Source of the DNA: Sycon ciliatum
Lineage: Eukaryota > Porifera > Calcarea > Leucosolenida > Sycettidae
Reading direction: 5' to 3'
NCBI RefSeq assembly: GCF_964019385.1
Contig: NC_088643.1
Span: 815,855-879,854 of the forward strand
Length of the DNA: 64,000 bases
This document shows, one piece after another, positions 9,933 through 20,199 of this stretch. The first letter of the stretch is position 1. Each line of letters starts with the position of its first letter. The notes under the pieces were generated by a model. The model was not told where the DNA came from, did no database searches, and saw nothing but the letters and a program-made list of their open reading frames with translations. The position numbers were made by a program, and so were the translations under genes.

Positions 9933-12839
9933 TCAGTGCTGGTGGACGTCAGTGGCCCATAGGCAATTGGTCTGGCGGAGGTACCATGTCTTGAATGTCG
10001 GCAATTTCTTGAGAGTTGGGCGATCGGCGAGGATTGGGGCAGGCAGTGTGTTCCAGCTCTCCAGGACAAAGTATGGGAAGGAGCGGCGGATGAACTCTGG
10101 ACTGGAAGCTGGCAGAGGAGTTGTGAGTTGGAAAGGGTGGCCACCGAGGGACTGGCGTTGCCGGCGCGTCCGGAGTGCAGCGTTAACTCTTGCTGGGGGA
10201 GGTACCATGTTGGTAAGCAGAGCTGGACCTGGTATGCATTGCAGCTTTTACAGGTAGCACAGCCCGTAAACATGCCTTCGGATTGCCAGGCTGGGGAGCA
10301 ATGAGGGGCCAATAACCTTCATGGCTCGACGCTGGACCAGGTCCAGCTGATGGAAGTGACAATGTGCCGCACTTGCCCAGACGAGAGGGGCGTACTCCAT
10401 TATAGGCCGTACCAATTCTTTGTACACAGTTAGGCGCCCTGCAGTGTCCAGGATCCGAGACGCCTTTCGGAGCAGGCCGAGTCGCTGGTTGGCTCTAACG
10501 GCAAGGGAACGGATGTGGGCCCGGAAGGAGAGAGTACTGTCAAGTAACACTCCTAGCAGCTCAAGCTGAGGGCTCTCAGGCACCTGCATGCCATCAAATG
10601 TGAGCTGTGGGACATCCAGGGATGGTCTGTGGCGGTCAAGGAGTATTGCCTGAGATTTTGATGGCTCGAACTTTATCTTCCATTGGGCACTCCAAGTCTG
10701 TAGGCGGTCAATAATAGATGCTTGGGGGCTATTGCAAGCAGCAGCGATGGTATCTGGGTTTCTGATAAGGGCATAGAGTGTTGTATCGTCCGCATAGACA
10801 GCTAGATTGGAGCCTGGGGCCAAACACTGTTCTGCATCATTTATATATTACAGGAAAAGAGTGGGACCTAGGAAGCTACTCTGGGGCACTCCAGCCTTGA
10901 TCAGGAACAGTGAGGAGGACTGACAGCCAACAACTACAGTCAGTTTTCGGCCATGGAGATACGACCTTAGCCAAGCCTGGAGTTGGCGTGGATGCCACAT
11001 TGCTGTGCCTTCGCAAGGACACATGCGTGGGAAACCTTGTCGAATGCCCCGGCAATATCAACTGCCAGCGCATGCACAAGACCACCGCCAGCCAGGGTAG
11101 TGGCCCAGGAATGCTGGAGAGCCGTCAGTAGGTCCCTTGTGCCCAGTCCACGTGGGAAGCCAAACTGGGACAAGGAGAAGAGTTGATGGGTTTCCAGGTG
11201 ATTCACAAGCTGCCGATTGATGATACCTTCCATGATCTTAGAGAGGATCGTCAGAAGAGATATAGGCCGGTAGTTCTTCCTCATGGATTTGGGCCTTTTC
11301 TTGTGCACTGGAACGACACGGGCAATTTTCCATGATTGGGGCTGAACTCCATTTGCAAAACACAGGCGAAACAATCTAGCCAGCGGATGTGCTAGTTTAG
11401 CTGCACACTCCTTGAGTACTCGTCCTGGGATCTCATCTGGACCAGTGGATTTTGATGTATTGAGACGCTTCAGGCACTGTTGGACTTCGGAGACGCGGAA
11501 GCGGATGCGCTGCAGGCCCGGTGTGGTAGTGCGGGGTGTTGCTGGTAACTCAGCATTGTCGATGTCATTATCCCCAAGCCAAGGCTACATTTTTCAGCAA
11601 AGAATCTAGCAAGGCACTCGCTCTTGTCACTCTTGCCAGTCTTAGCTTTCGATGTACTGTGCTCGTGCCCGTCAGCATCAGTGAGTGTTGGCACGTCTGT
11701 AGTCCTACCCAGACCGGCGGCGCGCTTGACATTCCTCCACCAGTCCTTGTCTCTCATGGAACCACGTGTGAGACGCTCTCGGACTCTGTGCTCTTCAGCT
11801 TGTTGTGCACGATGTTGGGTTGCAATAGATTGAGTGACAGCTGTCATGAACGACTGCTTCAGGCATTCGCTGGGCCCCTGGTGACGCCAGGCCTTCCACG
11901 CTTTCTCTTTCGCACGTTGAGCCTCAGTGCATTCTGGTGTCCACCAGCTCGGATCGGACGGCCTTGTTTCCAGCATCTTGTGGGGAATAAACTGCAGCAT
12001 CCCGGACACGACGTGTCTAGTGACAAGGCTGCATGCTTCCTCTGGGGCCTCTGAAAACTCAGCTGTCCAGGCAATGCGACGGTAGTGGGCACGCAGTCTG
12101 TTCCAGTCGGCTTGGCCATATCGCCACACACGCCTCCGTGTGCTGGGCTCATTTTCTAGTGAGGCTTGAGCGAGCTTAGTGTGGACAACACAATGGTCTA
12201 ACCTTCCTATCGGCGGCGAGATACCGGTGGTCACAGTACCAGTGAAGTCAGAGAGCACTAAGTCCAGGGTTTTGAGACCTCGGGTTGGTTCTTGGACATG
12301 CTGCATGAGGCTGTGGGCAGCGCTTAGTTCCTCCATGTACCCCCCCCCCTCTCCCCTGCACGGGTGGTGTTAGAGCTGCCGAGCCAAGCCGTGTTGTGGA
12401 CATTGAAGTCTCCGACCAGCACGGTGTGGGTACCGTGTTTTCTGACGCTATCCAGGATGCCATCGAGGTGCTCAAGTGTTGAGATATCAGTGTCTGAGGC
12501 GGATCCTGGCCTGTATACAGCACCCAGCACTATCTTACCATGATGGGCAGACTGCATTGTGAGCCAAGTTACTTCGTGAAGAGATGAGTCGTACTGATCT
12601 AGATGATGGTACGCCAATGGGCTGCGTATCCAGATTGCTATTCCACCACCATGTTCAGTCCTGTCACGCCGAAGTGGGCCGGAGTACCCTGGGATGGCTG
12701 ACTCGTGAAGGGAGAACTTCTCTGAGGTGATCTTGGTTTCAGTAACAACATCGATATCAGCTTTGGAGGATACAAGCGCGTGGTGAAACTCTCCAAATTT
12801 GGACATGATTCCACCAGCATTTGTAAGGAGGATTTTCAT
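9933..12839 (-). pseudogene. LINE family A copy 1, ORF2 (endonuclease-reverse transcriptase)
   Basis: Reading from 12839 downward, the frame opens MKILLTNAGGIMSKF and carries the endonuclease motifs VTETKITSE, VGDFNVHNTAWLGS and RLDHCVV. After a frameshift near 12340, where a C-run lies, the linker continues to 11470. The RT fingers appear at 10967-11374 (VVPVHKKRPKSMRKNYRPIS, SQFGFPRG, VDIAGAFDKV). The palm YADDTTLY lies in 10248-10823, and the C-terminus (ESWNTLPAPIL) in 9933-10208. At least three frame breaks separate the parts. It belongs to the CR1/Jockey group and is the sister of the copy at 43.8-46.8 kb. Confidence 0.85.
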
Positions 12840-13104
12840 TGTTGTTTGCTTGCAGTATCTGCGCTGCTGCTTTTGTTGCTACCTGCGCTTTGCAGTGGAT
12901 TGGGTAGGGATGGGGATGTGTCTGGCTTGTCAGGTGGTGGGCAGCCAGGCTGAGCTGACCCTGGTGCCGTCTTGTGAATGTCGGATGTGTGGAAGGTCCA
13001 CCTCCTGCAGTAAAGTGGCCTTGTCCAGAAGTTGGCAGCCAGCAGGATATGCAGGGAGCTGACATCCACAAACGCTCTTGCAGACATGCAGCCGCTAGCA
13101 TTGA
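12836..13104 (-). pseudogene. LINE family A copy 1, ORF1 C-terminal part
   Basis: The frame includes LLAANFWTRPLYCRRWTFHT, matching SANFWPRPLYCRPWRFHT in copy 2 at about 47.2 kb. This is the end of the RRM-like RNA-binding domain found in ORF1 of CR1/Jockey elements. It ends in TGA overlapping the ATG of ORF2 (AATGA), a stop-start arrangement suited to re-initiation. The upstream part is cut at 13104, exactly where the segmental duplication begins. Confidence 0.7.
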
Positions 13105-14074
13105 CATGCAGGCTACAGGTGTGAAGCACTACTGGTGTGTCGGAGTTGACGGCCCTGCTACGCCAATCAACAAATTCGCGTAACCGGTCTTCAGTTGTCT
13201 CCCTGCTGAGGCTACCAACATGAAGTATGAATCGGCTTTAACCGTGACCCTAGATTCACAGTCGTTCTTAACACTAATGTTACCCCTTGTTTAAAAACAG
13301 TTCTGTTTAAGATAACAAAGGCAATGGGGATGGTGTAACAGTTTCCACTACAACTGCCAAGTAAGTTGTCACCTTGTCATTGCTCTCACCTTTGATGCTG
13401 TCACACATGCACAGTGTGTTCCCACCACATGCACCGTCTGTTCACACCTTGACACTGCTGGCTCATTTCTCTTGCACCTTCTGATTGGTTCTTAGTTGTG
13501 TTCTTCACTTTATAACCTGATGCATGGCATGTTTTGATTGTTTTTTTTCCACTTAAAACTATCTTAAAACTACATGTACATTTGTAAGTTGGCACCGTTA
13601 CAGTACCATGTCAATCAGCGATTACATGATTTTTCTACCTACTGTCGTTCTCGTTGTTTTTGATGATGTGGTTGGTGGCGTTTCATAAACTCTGTCAAAA
13701 TGGTAGCGTCAACGATGGATGGCAAAAATGTTCGTTATACTCCATCTACTAATAATCAAGTGGCGTGCTCCACTGTCCGAAGAGTGCTCATTACTCATAG
13801 AGGGCAGAGCCTTGTACACAAGAGCTAAGAGAGAGATTTGAAGCTGTGTGGCAACTCAGAGTTTCATGTTAAAATTAGGATCGTCAGGCAAATGATGGCT
13901 CCAAAACAAAGAGCCTGAACATAAGGGGGGGGGGGCGAGGTGAGAAAATAATGCTGAGGGGAATAATAGTGCCCGAGTCAGCTGCAGGCGAGAAGTAAGT
14001 TGCTAAGTCTTCAGACTTGAGCTATGCAGCAGCAGTTCTGGTATGAATTTAATTGATTAGAGCCGGGGACGGAA

Positions 14075-14330
14075 GTGCCAAATCCACACATACTCATACC
14101 ATTACACACATAATATTCTCTCACTCTTGCACACACACTCTCACGCACCCACACTCTCTCCTTCTCTCACATACACATACAGGCACACCAACACTCACGC
14201 GCGCACCCACACACACACAATCATTCTCTAAATCTCTCTCTCCCATACACATACACGTGCGCACACACACATGCAAGCACACACACACGTCCTCTCTCAC
14301 TCACACACTCACACGCACACCCATAACAAA
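14075..14330. repeat. (CA)n/(TC)n microsatellite
   Basis: A degenerate CACA/CTCT tract of about 250 bp. It encodes meaningless Thr/His-rich frames. Confidence 0.9.
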
Positions 14331-14409
14331 AAATCCTGACACCAAGAAAAGGACAAGGTAGCGATAAACATATTGGGCTATTAACAAAAACATTGTTTCT
14401 CTGAATGAA

Positions 14410-14537
14410 CTATTGAGCTGAAGCTGCTGGTGAACAAGCTGGCAGTGATATTGTTGTTGCTGCTGCTGCACTGCAGCAATATGCTGCGCCATCATTTGTT
14501 GCTGCCGCTGCTGCTGCAATGTCCATTTTGGGGTTAG
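14410..14537 (-). CDS. PolyQ exon candidate, copy A
   Basis: A strong polypyrimidine acceptor (TATTCTTTTCTTCAG) ends at 14538. The following open frame reads PKWTLQQQRQQQMMAQHIAA followed by a glutamine run, then YHCQLVHQQLQ. This type of sequence is common in transcriptional co-activators. The 3' border is not defined, since no clean GT donor was found. It is conserved in copy B (around 54339-54466). Confidence 0.4.
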
Positions 14538-14696
14538 CTGAAGAAAAGAATAAAAAGGGGTAGAATCAGGAGGATCAGTATCGTACAACTTTATCTTTGC
14601 ACAGGATCCTCCAAAACACTTAGCTGACATTGCAACACTGACCTACAGCATGCATTCTACACACAGTAGAGAATAACAGTGCCATCGTAAATATAC

Positions 14697-14805
14697 CTCC
14701 ATCTGCTTTTTCCTGCTACCGTTCTTCTCGGTCTTGCTGCTGCTGCTGTTGTTGTTCTCGTTGTTGCTGCTGCTGCTGCTGGTGGTGGTGGAGTTTCATA
14801 CACTC
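14697..14805 (-). CDS. CAG-repeat exon candidate, copy A
   Basis: A CAG/CAA-rich block ends at a donor-like GGAG then GTATAT at 14697/14696. The Gln frame is closed by a TAG before the donor, while the Ser/Asn-rich frame stays open, so the reading frame is uncertain. It could be untranslated or simple repeat DNA. Copy B keeps the same structure at +39929. Confidence 0.25.
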
Positions 14806-14869
14806 CACCAATAGGTAAGCATCAAACATGGCTGGAAACATCATCATATACTCCTCCTACATAATAATT

Positions 14870-15715
14870 TAGACAAAGAGAAAGACCAAGGAACTACAAG
14901 TTACGCTATACTGTCCACTAACACCACCAGTTACTAAACAATCAGCTCATGCGATAACACTGCATGACACTGACCGACGGTACTAATGTTCTACAACTAA
15001 CTGGCTAATACCTCTAGCACATCTTGGATGCGCACTCCCACAGCCTTCCAACTTGGAAGGTTCTAAGTTATAGAAATAACATAAGGAGAGGAAGGTGAGC
15101 GCAACCAAGATAAGCACGAGCTGAAAGTCTCAGCTGTGAGGGACGTTGGCGGATGTTCATGCAGGTCGATGACGATACTGGCAATATCATTGGACAATAC
15201 GGTCAAACCACGATTCAGGAGCGCAAAGCCACATTCCACACAACTTGTGTGGCTCAAAAGATGCGAAGATCAATAAAAGGGAAGCTATGCGAACAAGAAT
15301 CATGAAAAAACCGAACGCCTCAGTAAAACAGCACGGTACTTCGACTATGACAATTTAGATGGACAATAAGCAGCAGTTTCACACGAAGATCGTTTCGCCG
15401 TATAGATAAAGACGGCTCATCAGGTGTGCAGGAATGGACTCAGATGGAGAGCCAAGGTGTAATTTATACAAAGAGAAAGACCAAGGAACTACAAGTTACG
15501 CTATACTGTCCACTAACACCACAAGTTACAAGATGTGCTAGAGCTGTAAGTAGGTTAGTTGTAGAACGTCGGTACCGTCGGTCAGTGTCGTGCAATGTTA
15601 TCGCATGAGCTGATTGTTTAGTAACTGGTGGTGTTAGTGGACAGTATAGCGTAACTTGTAGTTCATTGGTCTTTCTCTTTGTATAAATTAAACGTTGGCT
15701 CTCCATCTGAATCCA
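14870..15715 (-). mobile_element. Retrozyme-like element, subfamily 2, inverted dimer (copy A)
   Basis: A unit of about 595 bp is diverged from, but alignable to, the 591-bp units at 28-33 kb. It is followed head-to-head by a partial inverted unit (~15545-15715). The AATTT-A-ACAAAGAGAAAGACC start recurs at 14866 and 15461, giving the unit length. A perfect 12-bp duplication, TACATAATAATT, flanks the locus at 14858-14869 and 15716-15727, the mark of a retroposition event. No protein is encoded. It contains one hammerhead (15380-15428) and the hairpins with the AAGTT loop. Confidence 0.75.
15380..15428 (-). ncRNA. Hammerhead ribozyme, subfamily 2, defective helix III
   Basis: On the minus strand: CACAC, CTGATGA, a GCCGT/ACGGC helix II with an 8- to 10-base loop, GAAA, then CGATCTTC and GTGTG. 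Helices I and II and the core are intact. Helix III, ACG-TA-CGT in the 591-bp family, has lost pairing here, so cleavage should be poor. The copy-B homologue at 55309-55357 has the same change. Confidence 0.7.
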
Positions 15716-16514
15716 TACATAATAATTATTATGTATAAAAATATTTTAAGAGAGGACCACAATTTTTTAATTTTATATCTTGGCTCTCCATCCGAGTTGA
15801 ATTTACAAATGTATAAATCAAAAAAATCAAATCAATCAAATTTCAAAACATTGTCATTGCTAGTGTCATTGCTACAGCATATTTTAGTGCTAGGAAATAC
15901 TTTTGTGAAGTGTTCTGAGAGATTATTTCAAATGGTGAACGGTACTATTCGGCCAATAGAATCTAAGGAGGAATTTCAGTATCTACCTGCAACCCTTCCT
16001 TGGTTGGTGTGTGTAATGGCTACCGAGGGTAGCAGTGAGTCGGCTGTGAGAGCGCATGGAGGAGAGGAAGAGTTCTTGTTCTGAGAGAGATCGTTTAAAT
16101 TCATACATAATAATAATAATTATATTTCCTGAACATCTAGAACGTTTCCACCTTTCTCCGTCTTCGAGTCCCAGGAGACCCAGCAAACTGAGCATTATCT
16201 ATCACGATGTACGTTTTTCATCTTTGTTTTTCCACAAAGCCAGCAAACTATGTATATAGATGGGAACAACCACGGTCAGTTACTGTTACGTACTGGCAGA
16301 TGTGAAAGAAAATGATTAATTGAAAGAGGAATGGGGTAATTTCAAATTTGGAAAGAGCAGTACGTGGCATGTGGCCTCTAATTTCCTAAAAACTTAGGAA
16401 TGGGGTACTTAACTTGGTTCAGTACGTTGAAGCGAACTATCAGAAAACGAAAATACTGACAACCCCACGAGAACTGGTATCCGGTCAGCTAGGAGCATGC
16501 CATTTCGTCACCAG

Positions 16515-17042
16515 TAGCCATTGGCGGACTATGCTCGGCCAATCGTCAAATTATGCTTTTGATTATGCCACAATTATGCCAACAAATATGCTGAATTATG
16601 CTCGGTTCCACTATGTATTCACGCTGTACATAGAGGATTGAGAAACCACGCATACACACACGCGGCCCCAGGGCTTTCTGACAAGGCTGTATTATGCCCT
16701 AAGCATAATTATTTTTGTCTAAACCGAAAGATTATGCCGACCTTACACGTTCGAATCCGTATAATTATTATGCCGGAGCATAATTTTTTGACAAAGCTGT
16801 ATTATGCCCTAAGCGTAATTTTTGTCTAAACCTAAAGATTATGCCGACATTACACGTTGGAATCCATATAATTATTATGCCGGAGGACAAAGCTGTAGTA
16901 TGCCCGAAGCATAATTTTTGTCTAAACCGAAAGATTATGCCGACCTTACACGTTGGAATCCATATATTATGCCGGAGCATAATTTTTTGACGAAATCCCA
17001 AGATTATGCCAAATATTAGCCGGCATAATCCGCCAAGGGCTA
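16515..17042. mobile_element. hAT-type MITE with internal tandem repeats, copy A
   Basis: The ends are inverted: TAGCCATTGGCGGACTATGC on the left and the complement of TAGCCCTTGGCGGATTATGC on the right. Flanks GTCACCAG (16507-16514) and GTCACGTG (17043-17050) agree at 6 of 8 positions. Inside, about 16675-16985 consists of three to four imperfect copies of a unit of roughly 100-110 bp rich in ATTATGCC. There is no transposase. It is related by its ends to the elements at 51165-52072 and 27295-27509. Confidence 0.75.
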
Positions 17043-17449
17043 GTCACGTGACGTTTCGAGGTGGTCAATTGATCCAGTGACAATTCGCGACTGTGACCAA
17101 GCCCGAAATGCAATGTTCCGCCAGCTAACTTGGCCGCACAAGAAGCCTGGCATCGTTGTTTTCTCCAGCCCAGTGAATTGTCGCTATACTAGCATTTGCA
17201 GGATCATCACAAGCGGAAGAAACACTTGACCGCGCGTCATGCACCTCCAACCTGAAAAAGGGGTTTGTCGATATTAGTGCATTTTAAACCATTGTGTTAA
17301 TTATTGCATTTTAAACCATTGTGTTAATTTGCCGGTAAAAGAGGTTTGTGGATCGTGCCTGGAAACTGCTTTGCCTAGTCCAAAGATATGATGACGAGCA
17401 ACCACTCGTTGTCTTCCTGAGGGGCATCGCACATAATCTTGCTTACAAC

Positions 17450-17704
17450 CTAGAGGAGTAAATTCTGATGAAGGACTGACCGCACATTTTGTAACACTTT
17501 TGAGTCATGTTCGGAATTGCATAAACGTTTCACTGTGCATGTTGGCACTAGCTGGTAAGAAGACAAGAATTCGGCGAACTCCTCTGTAGTGTAGAGGAGA
17601 AAAAACCCTCTCCTAGTTGGTAATCGCCTAAATAGTAATTCGCCCAAGTGTGTCTGTCGAGAATTGTCCAAGCCTCGACGTAGTTTTCGACCAGTCGAAG
17701 GCAA
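17450..17704 (-). pseudogene. Unrecognised exon-like frame, frameshifted in copy A
   Basis: The copy-B counterpart (57409-57684) reads through with VENYVEAWTILDRHTWGELL before FRRLPTRRGFFLLYTTEEFA. Copy A lacks one C in the run near 17642 and loses the frame upstream of GELLFRRLPTRRG. The peptide looks coding rather than repeat-derived and lies next to an exon with good splice sites, but no domain is recognised. Confidence 0.35.
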
Positions 17705-17852
17705 TGAAATTTGATGCTACTCACAGAATGATTTTCAGCGTACTGACCTAGAACCCATGCAGTTTTCGCTTTTCTGGCAGCTCGCTTCCCCTAACTACAT
17801 GTATTTGAATTAAATAATAGTTGAATTTGAGAAAGAACGTGTCGCAACTCAC

Positions 17853-17955
17853 CTCACTGGTAGCATAAGAGAAGTATGTGCATTCCATGTCCTTGAAAAT
17901 CTGGCCAATGGGGTAGCTCGCATGATCTAAGTTAGGCATGGCGAACATTTGGGAC
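17853..17955 (-). CDS. Exon of unrecognised minus-strand gene, copy A
   Basis: A 103-bp block lies between an acceptor (GCTTCAG) and a perfect donor (GTGAGT). The open frame, needing two bases from upstream, reads SQMFAMPNLDHASYPIGQIF and continues KDMECTYFSYATSE. Copy B (57813-57915) preserves both splice sites and the frame, with a Ser-to-Cys change. No family is recognised. Confidence 0.55.
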
Positions 17956-18149
17956 CTGAAGCGACAATATTTCAAAAAATGACAGGAGTTTGTGGTTACT
18001 TTTACAGAATATGACATTGGGTAGGCATGAAAAGTTGAAAACATATGCCTAAAGAAGCCTCTTTAGCTAAGAACCCCTTCTGCAGTTGACAAGTGCCCCT
18101 GGTATTCAGTGTTGACGCACCCCATGACGGCGTGTGCTGCTTGATAGAC

Positions 18150-18532
18150 CAGTACAACGGGGCAATGTAACTAGTATAAACACGGATGTGGTGGCTCCGC
18201 CAAGCACACTCAAACCTGGCAATGAAAACAGAACTCACACTCTTTGGATGATATCCCAACGGTTACCCTTGGGATAACATTAATGCCAAGGTTGATTCGC
18301 CACAGGTGGACAAACGCAAACGTCCAATAGAATGAGCCCGATACCAGACCAGTATAACAAGGCGATGCAACTAGTATTACACTACATGTGGATGCTTTGC
18401 CAAACAGACTCAAAACCTGTCAATGACAACAGAACTAACACTATGCGAATGGTATCCTGGCGACGAGCAACGGAAGAATACTGATGCCAAGGTTGATTCG
18501 CCACAGGTGGAGAAACTTGCCAAAAACTGTCC
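18150..18532. repeat. Tandem duplication (~198 bp) containing exon-like sequence
   Basis: The block from about 18150 to 18345 is repeated at about 18348-18540 with roughly 80 percent identity by eye. Shared landmarks are GACCAGTA-AAC, the CAACTAGTAT box, and TGCCAAGGTTGATTCGCCACAGGTGG. One repeat contains a good exon (18417-18532). The other keeps the donor-like CCAG-GTTTGAG at 18216 but its equivalent frame is closed by stops. Confidence 0.7.
18417..18532 (-). CDS. Second exon of unrecognised gene, copy A
   Basis: The acceptor TTCTTTTTAG ends at 18533 and the donor ACAG-GTTTTG begins at 18416. The preceding exon (18900-19302) ends with two bases of a codon and this exon supplies the third. 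The frame then reads DSFWQVSPPVANQPWHQYSS and on to the donor without a stop. This is a phase-consistent splice. Copy B is at 58377-58492. The product is unknown; the composition resembles low-complexity regions of regulatory proteins. Confidence 0.5.
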
Positions 18533-18899
18533 CTAAAAAGAACCGAAAGCATCATTATCAGAGGAAACATTACATTGTCCAAAGCTGTTAGTAAGTAAGA
18601 CTTGGCCAGGGACATGTCACTCCAAATTCAAACACAAAAGGTGTTCATGATGGAAGTATGAGGTGGAAAAAAACCCCAGAATACTACTATGCTTCTCACA
18701 CGAAATTGGTAAACCAGCAATGCTCAAAGTAAGAGGATGAGTTTGGCACAAAACAGGATAACACTGGTGTTAAGTGCTTCCTCTGCAAATAGCAATGAGG
18801 CACAATTCTGAAGGATCAGAAAGAAACGAAATTCAGTTCATTTGAGAAGTAGAGACAGGTGCACACGCCCAGTCCCATAGCTAAGAATGGAAAACTTAC

Positions 18900-19302
18900 A
18901 TTTGATGCGTGCTGCCTTGGTTAGCCATGGGGTGAGAAATTGGCTGTTGCATATTGCCAGCACCAACTTGACCCACAGGCAGCGCAGCATTGGGTAGCAG
19001 GCCAGGATTACCACAATTTATACCCGAACCACGAGGAGCTGAACCGATGTGGTTACCACCAGGAGGAAGCATGCCACAGTCCGGCAAACTTGTGTACATG
19101 TCTGAAAAATCCTGCAGACCGAGATTAGTGCTAGGCGTTGCACCAGCAGAAGCAGCACCAGAACCAGCACCAACAACATTCCCTGGCGGCGGCAGCATTT
19201 CCGTGCTCGGTTCCACTTTGATCATGGAGAGAGCAGCAGCTGTCGCTGGGTTAGCTCCATTCATCGTGCCGCCCTGTGTTGAGTTCCTGGCCTTCGGATG
19301 AT
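18900..19302 (-). CDS. Exon of transcription-regulator-like gene, copy A
   Basis: A 403-bp exon lies between acceptor TTTTGTACAG and donor GTAAGT. It encodes a Gly/Pro/Asn-rich peptide containing MIKVEPS, which fits the SUMOylation consensus, and LGLQDFSDMYTSLPDC, an acidic-hydrophobic stretch like a short activation motif. It is followed by a Gly/Asn/Pro-rich tail and MQQPISHPMANQGST. This composition is typical of metazoan co-activators, but no named domain is present. Copy B (58846-59248) keeps frame and splice sites with several amino-acid changes. A link to the TAZ exon at 38.5 kb, on the same strand, is only a possibility. Confidence 0.6.
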
Positions 19303-19585
19303 CTGTACAAAACCCATATAGCTCGGTGTTGAGGTCACGGCATTGGGAAAGGGAAGTCCTTGCTAAAGGTCCTATACTTACTGCTACCCAGGGTAAGATG
19401 ACAGCCATGGAGTGAAAGAAACTGGAAACCAACATGGAATCAATGATTTTCGGGTTGCGGAGGGTAATGGGTCCACTGTACTGTTACTAACTCGGGAGCT
19501 AGCCAAAAAGATATGTTAAAAGACCCTAAGATAACCGATTCGTCCGCTTGTCTACAAGGGTAAGCGTCAGTACAAGACAGACGAT

Positions 19586-19762
19586 TTGTCCGTGGAACAG
19601 GAGGCAGGATTAGCAAGGCTAAAGCAAGATATTATGGCCTTGTATAAGACCTATCGCCCTCCACATGTCCCCAATCTGACAGAAGATGAAAAGGCCCCGA
19701 TTGCATTGCTACAGGATAGAACAAAGGAAGGCGAAAGAGAGAGAGAAAGAGAGAGAGAGAGG

Positions 19763-19794
<32 letters not shown>

Positions 19795-20078
19795 AAGGGG
19801 GGGGGAGAGCGAGAGGGGGGAGAGATAGAGAGAGAGAGAAGGAGGGAGAGAGATAGCGAGTGTGTGTGATTCCCCCGGCATTGTCTATAATGAAGTGTGC
19901 ACTGTGTCCGAAGCGGTATGTCGGTGAGACATTCAGGGAGACATTCAGTGTCGCAAGAGACCCTTTCGAGGAACACTACTACGAAGCACGTCACAGGATG
20001 ATCACCAGCAGCACGGAACCACCAAGAGCACAGATGTGTTTTTTGGCCCAACTATTGAATTCTCACTTGACTGACTAA
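19586..20078 (+). pseudogene. Penelope-like element remnant: RT N-terminus and GIY-YIG end, copy A
   Basis: 19586-19735 reads QDIMALYKTYRPPHVPNLTE followed by DEKAPIALLQDR. This resembles the region just before the reverse transcriptase fingers of Penelope-like elements, where an N-L-T-x-x-E motif is usual. After a GA microsatellite, 19890-20078 reads MKCALCPKRYVGETFRE, the CX2C plus Y-V-G-E-T start of the GIY-YIG endonuclease, then EEHYYEARHRM. Nearly the whole RT is missing between the two. The hammerhead at 20154-20199 lies about 80 bp downstream, as expected of the terminal repeat. Confidence 0.65.
19736..19858. repeat. (GA)n microsatellite inside Penelope-like remnant, copy A
   Basis: About 120 bp of GA/GGGA repeat takes the place of the reverse transcriptase core. 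The same site in copy B is about 310 bp long, so it has been unstable since the duplication. Confidence 0.9.
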
Positions 20079-20153
20079 CGACTGCCATCCAGAGCACACG
20101 AGACGTCCATCGAACCGTCCATTCGGCAAACCTGCAAGAAAGCACCACTCCCT

Positions 20154-20199
20154 GCTCAATACACAGTGTTTCGGGGAATTCACCCCTCATCAGTTGAGC
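20154..20199 (-). ncRNA. Hammerhead ribozyme of Penelope-like element, copy A
   Basis: Minus-strand order: GCTCAA (helix I), CTGATGA, GGGG-TGAATT-CCCC (helix II), GAAA, CAC-TG-TGT region (helix III, ACA/TGT), A at the cleavage position, TTGAGC (helix I). All invariant core residues are present and helix I is a perfect 6 bp. The cleavage triplet would be GUA, less usual than GUC but permitted by the NUH rule. Confidence 0.8.
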
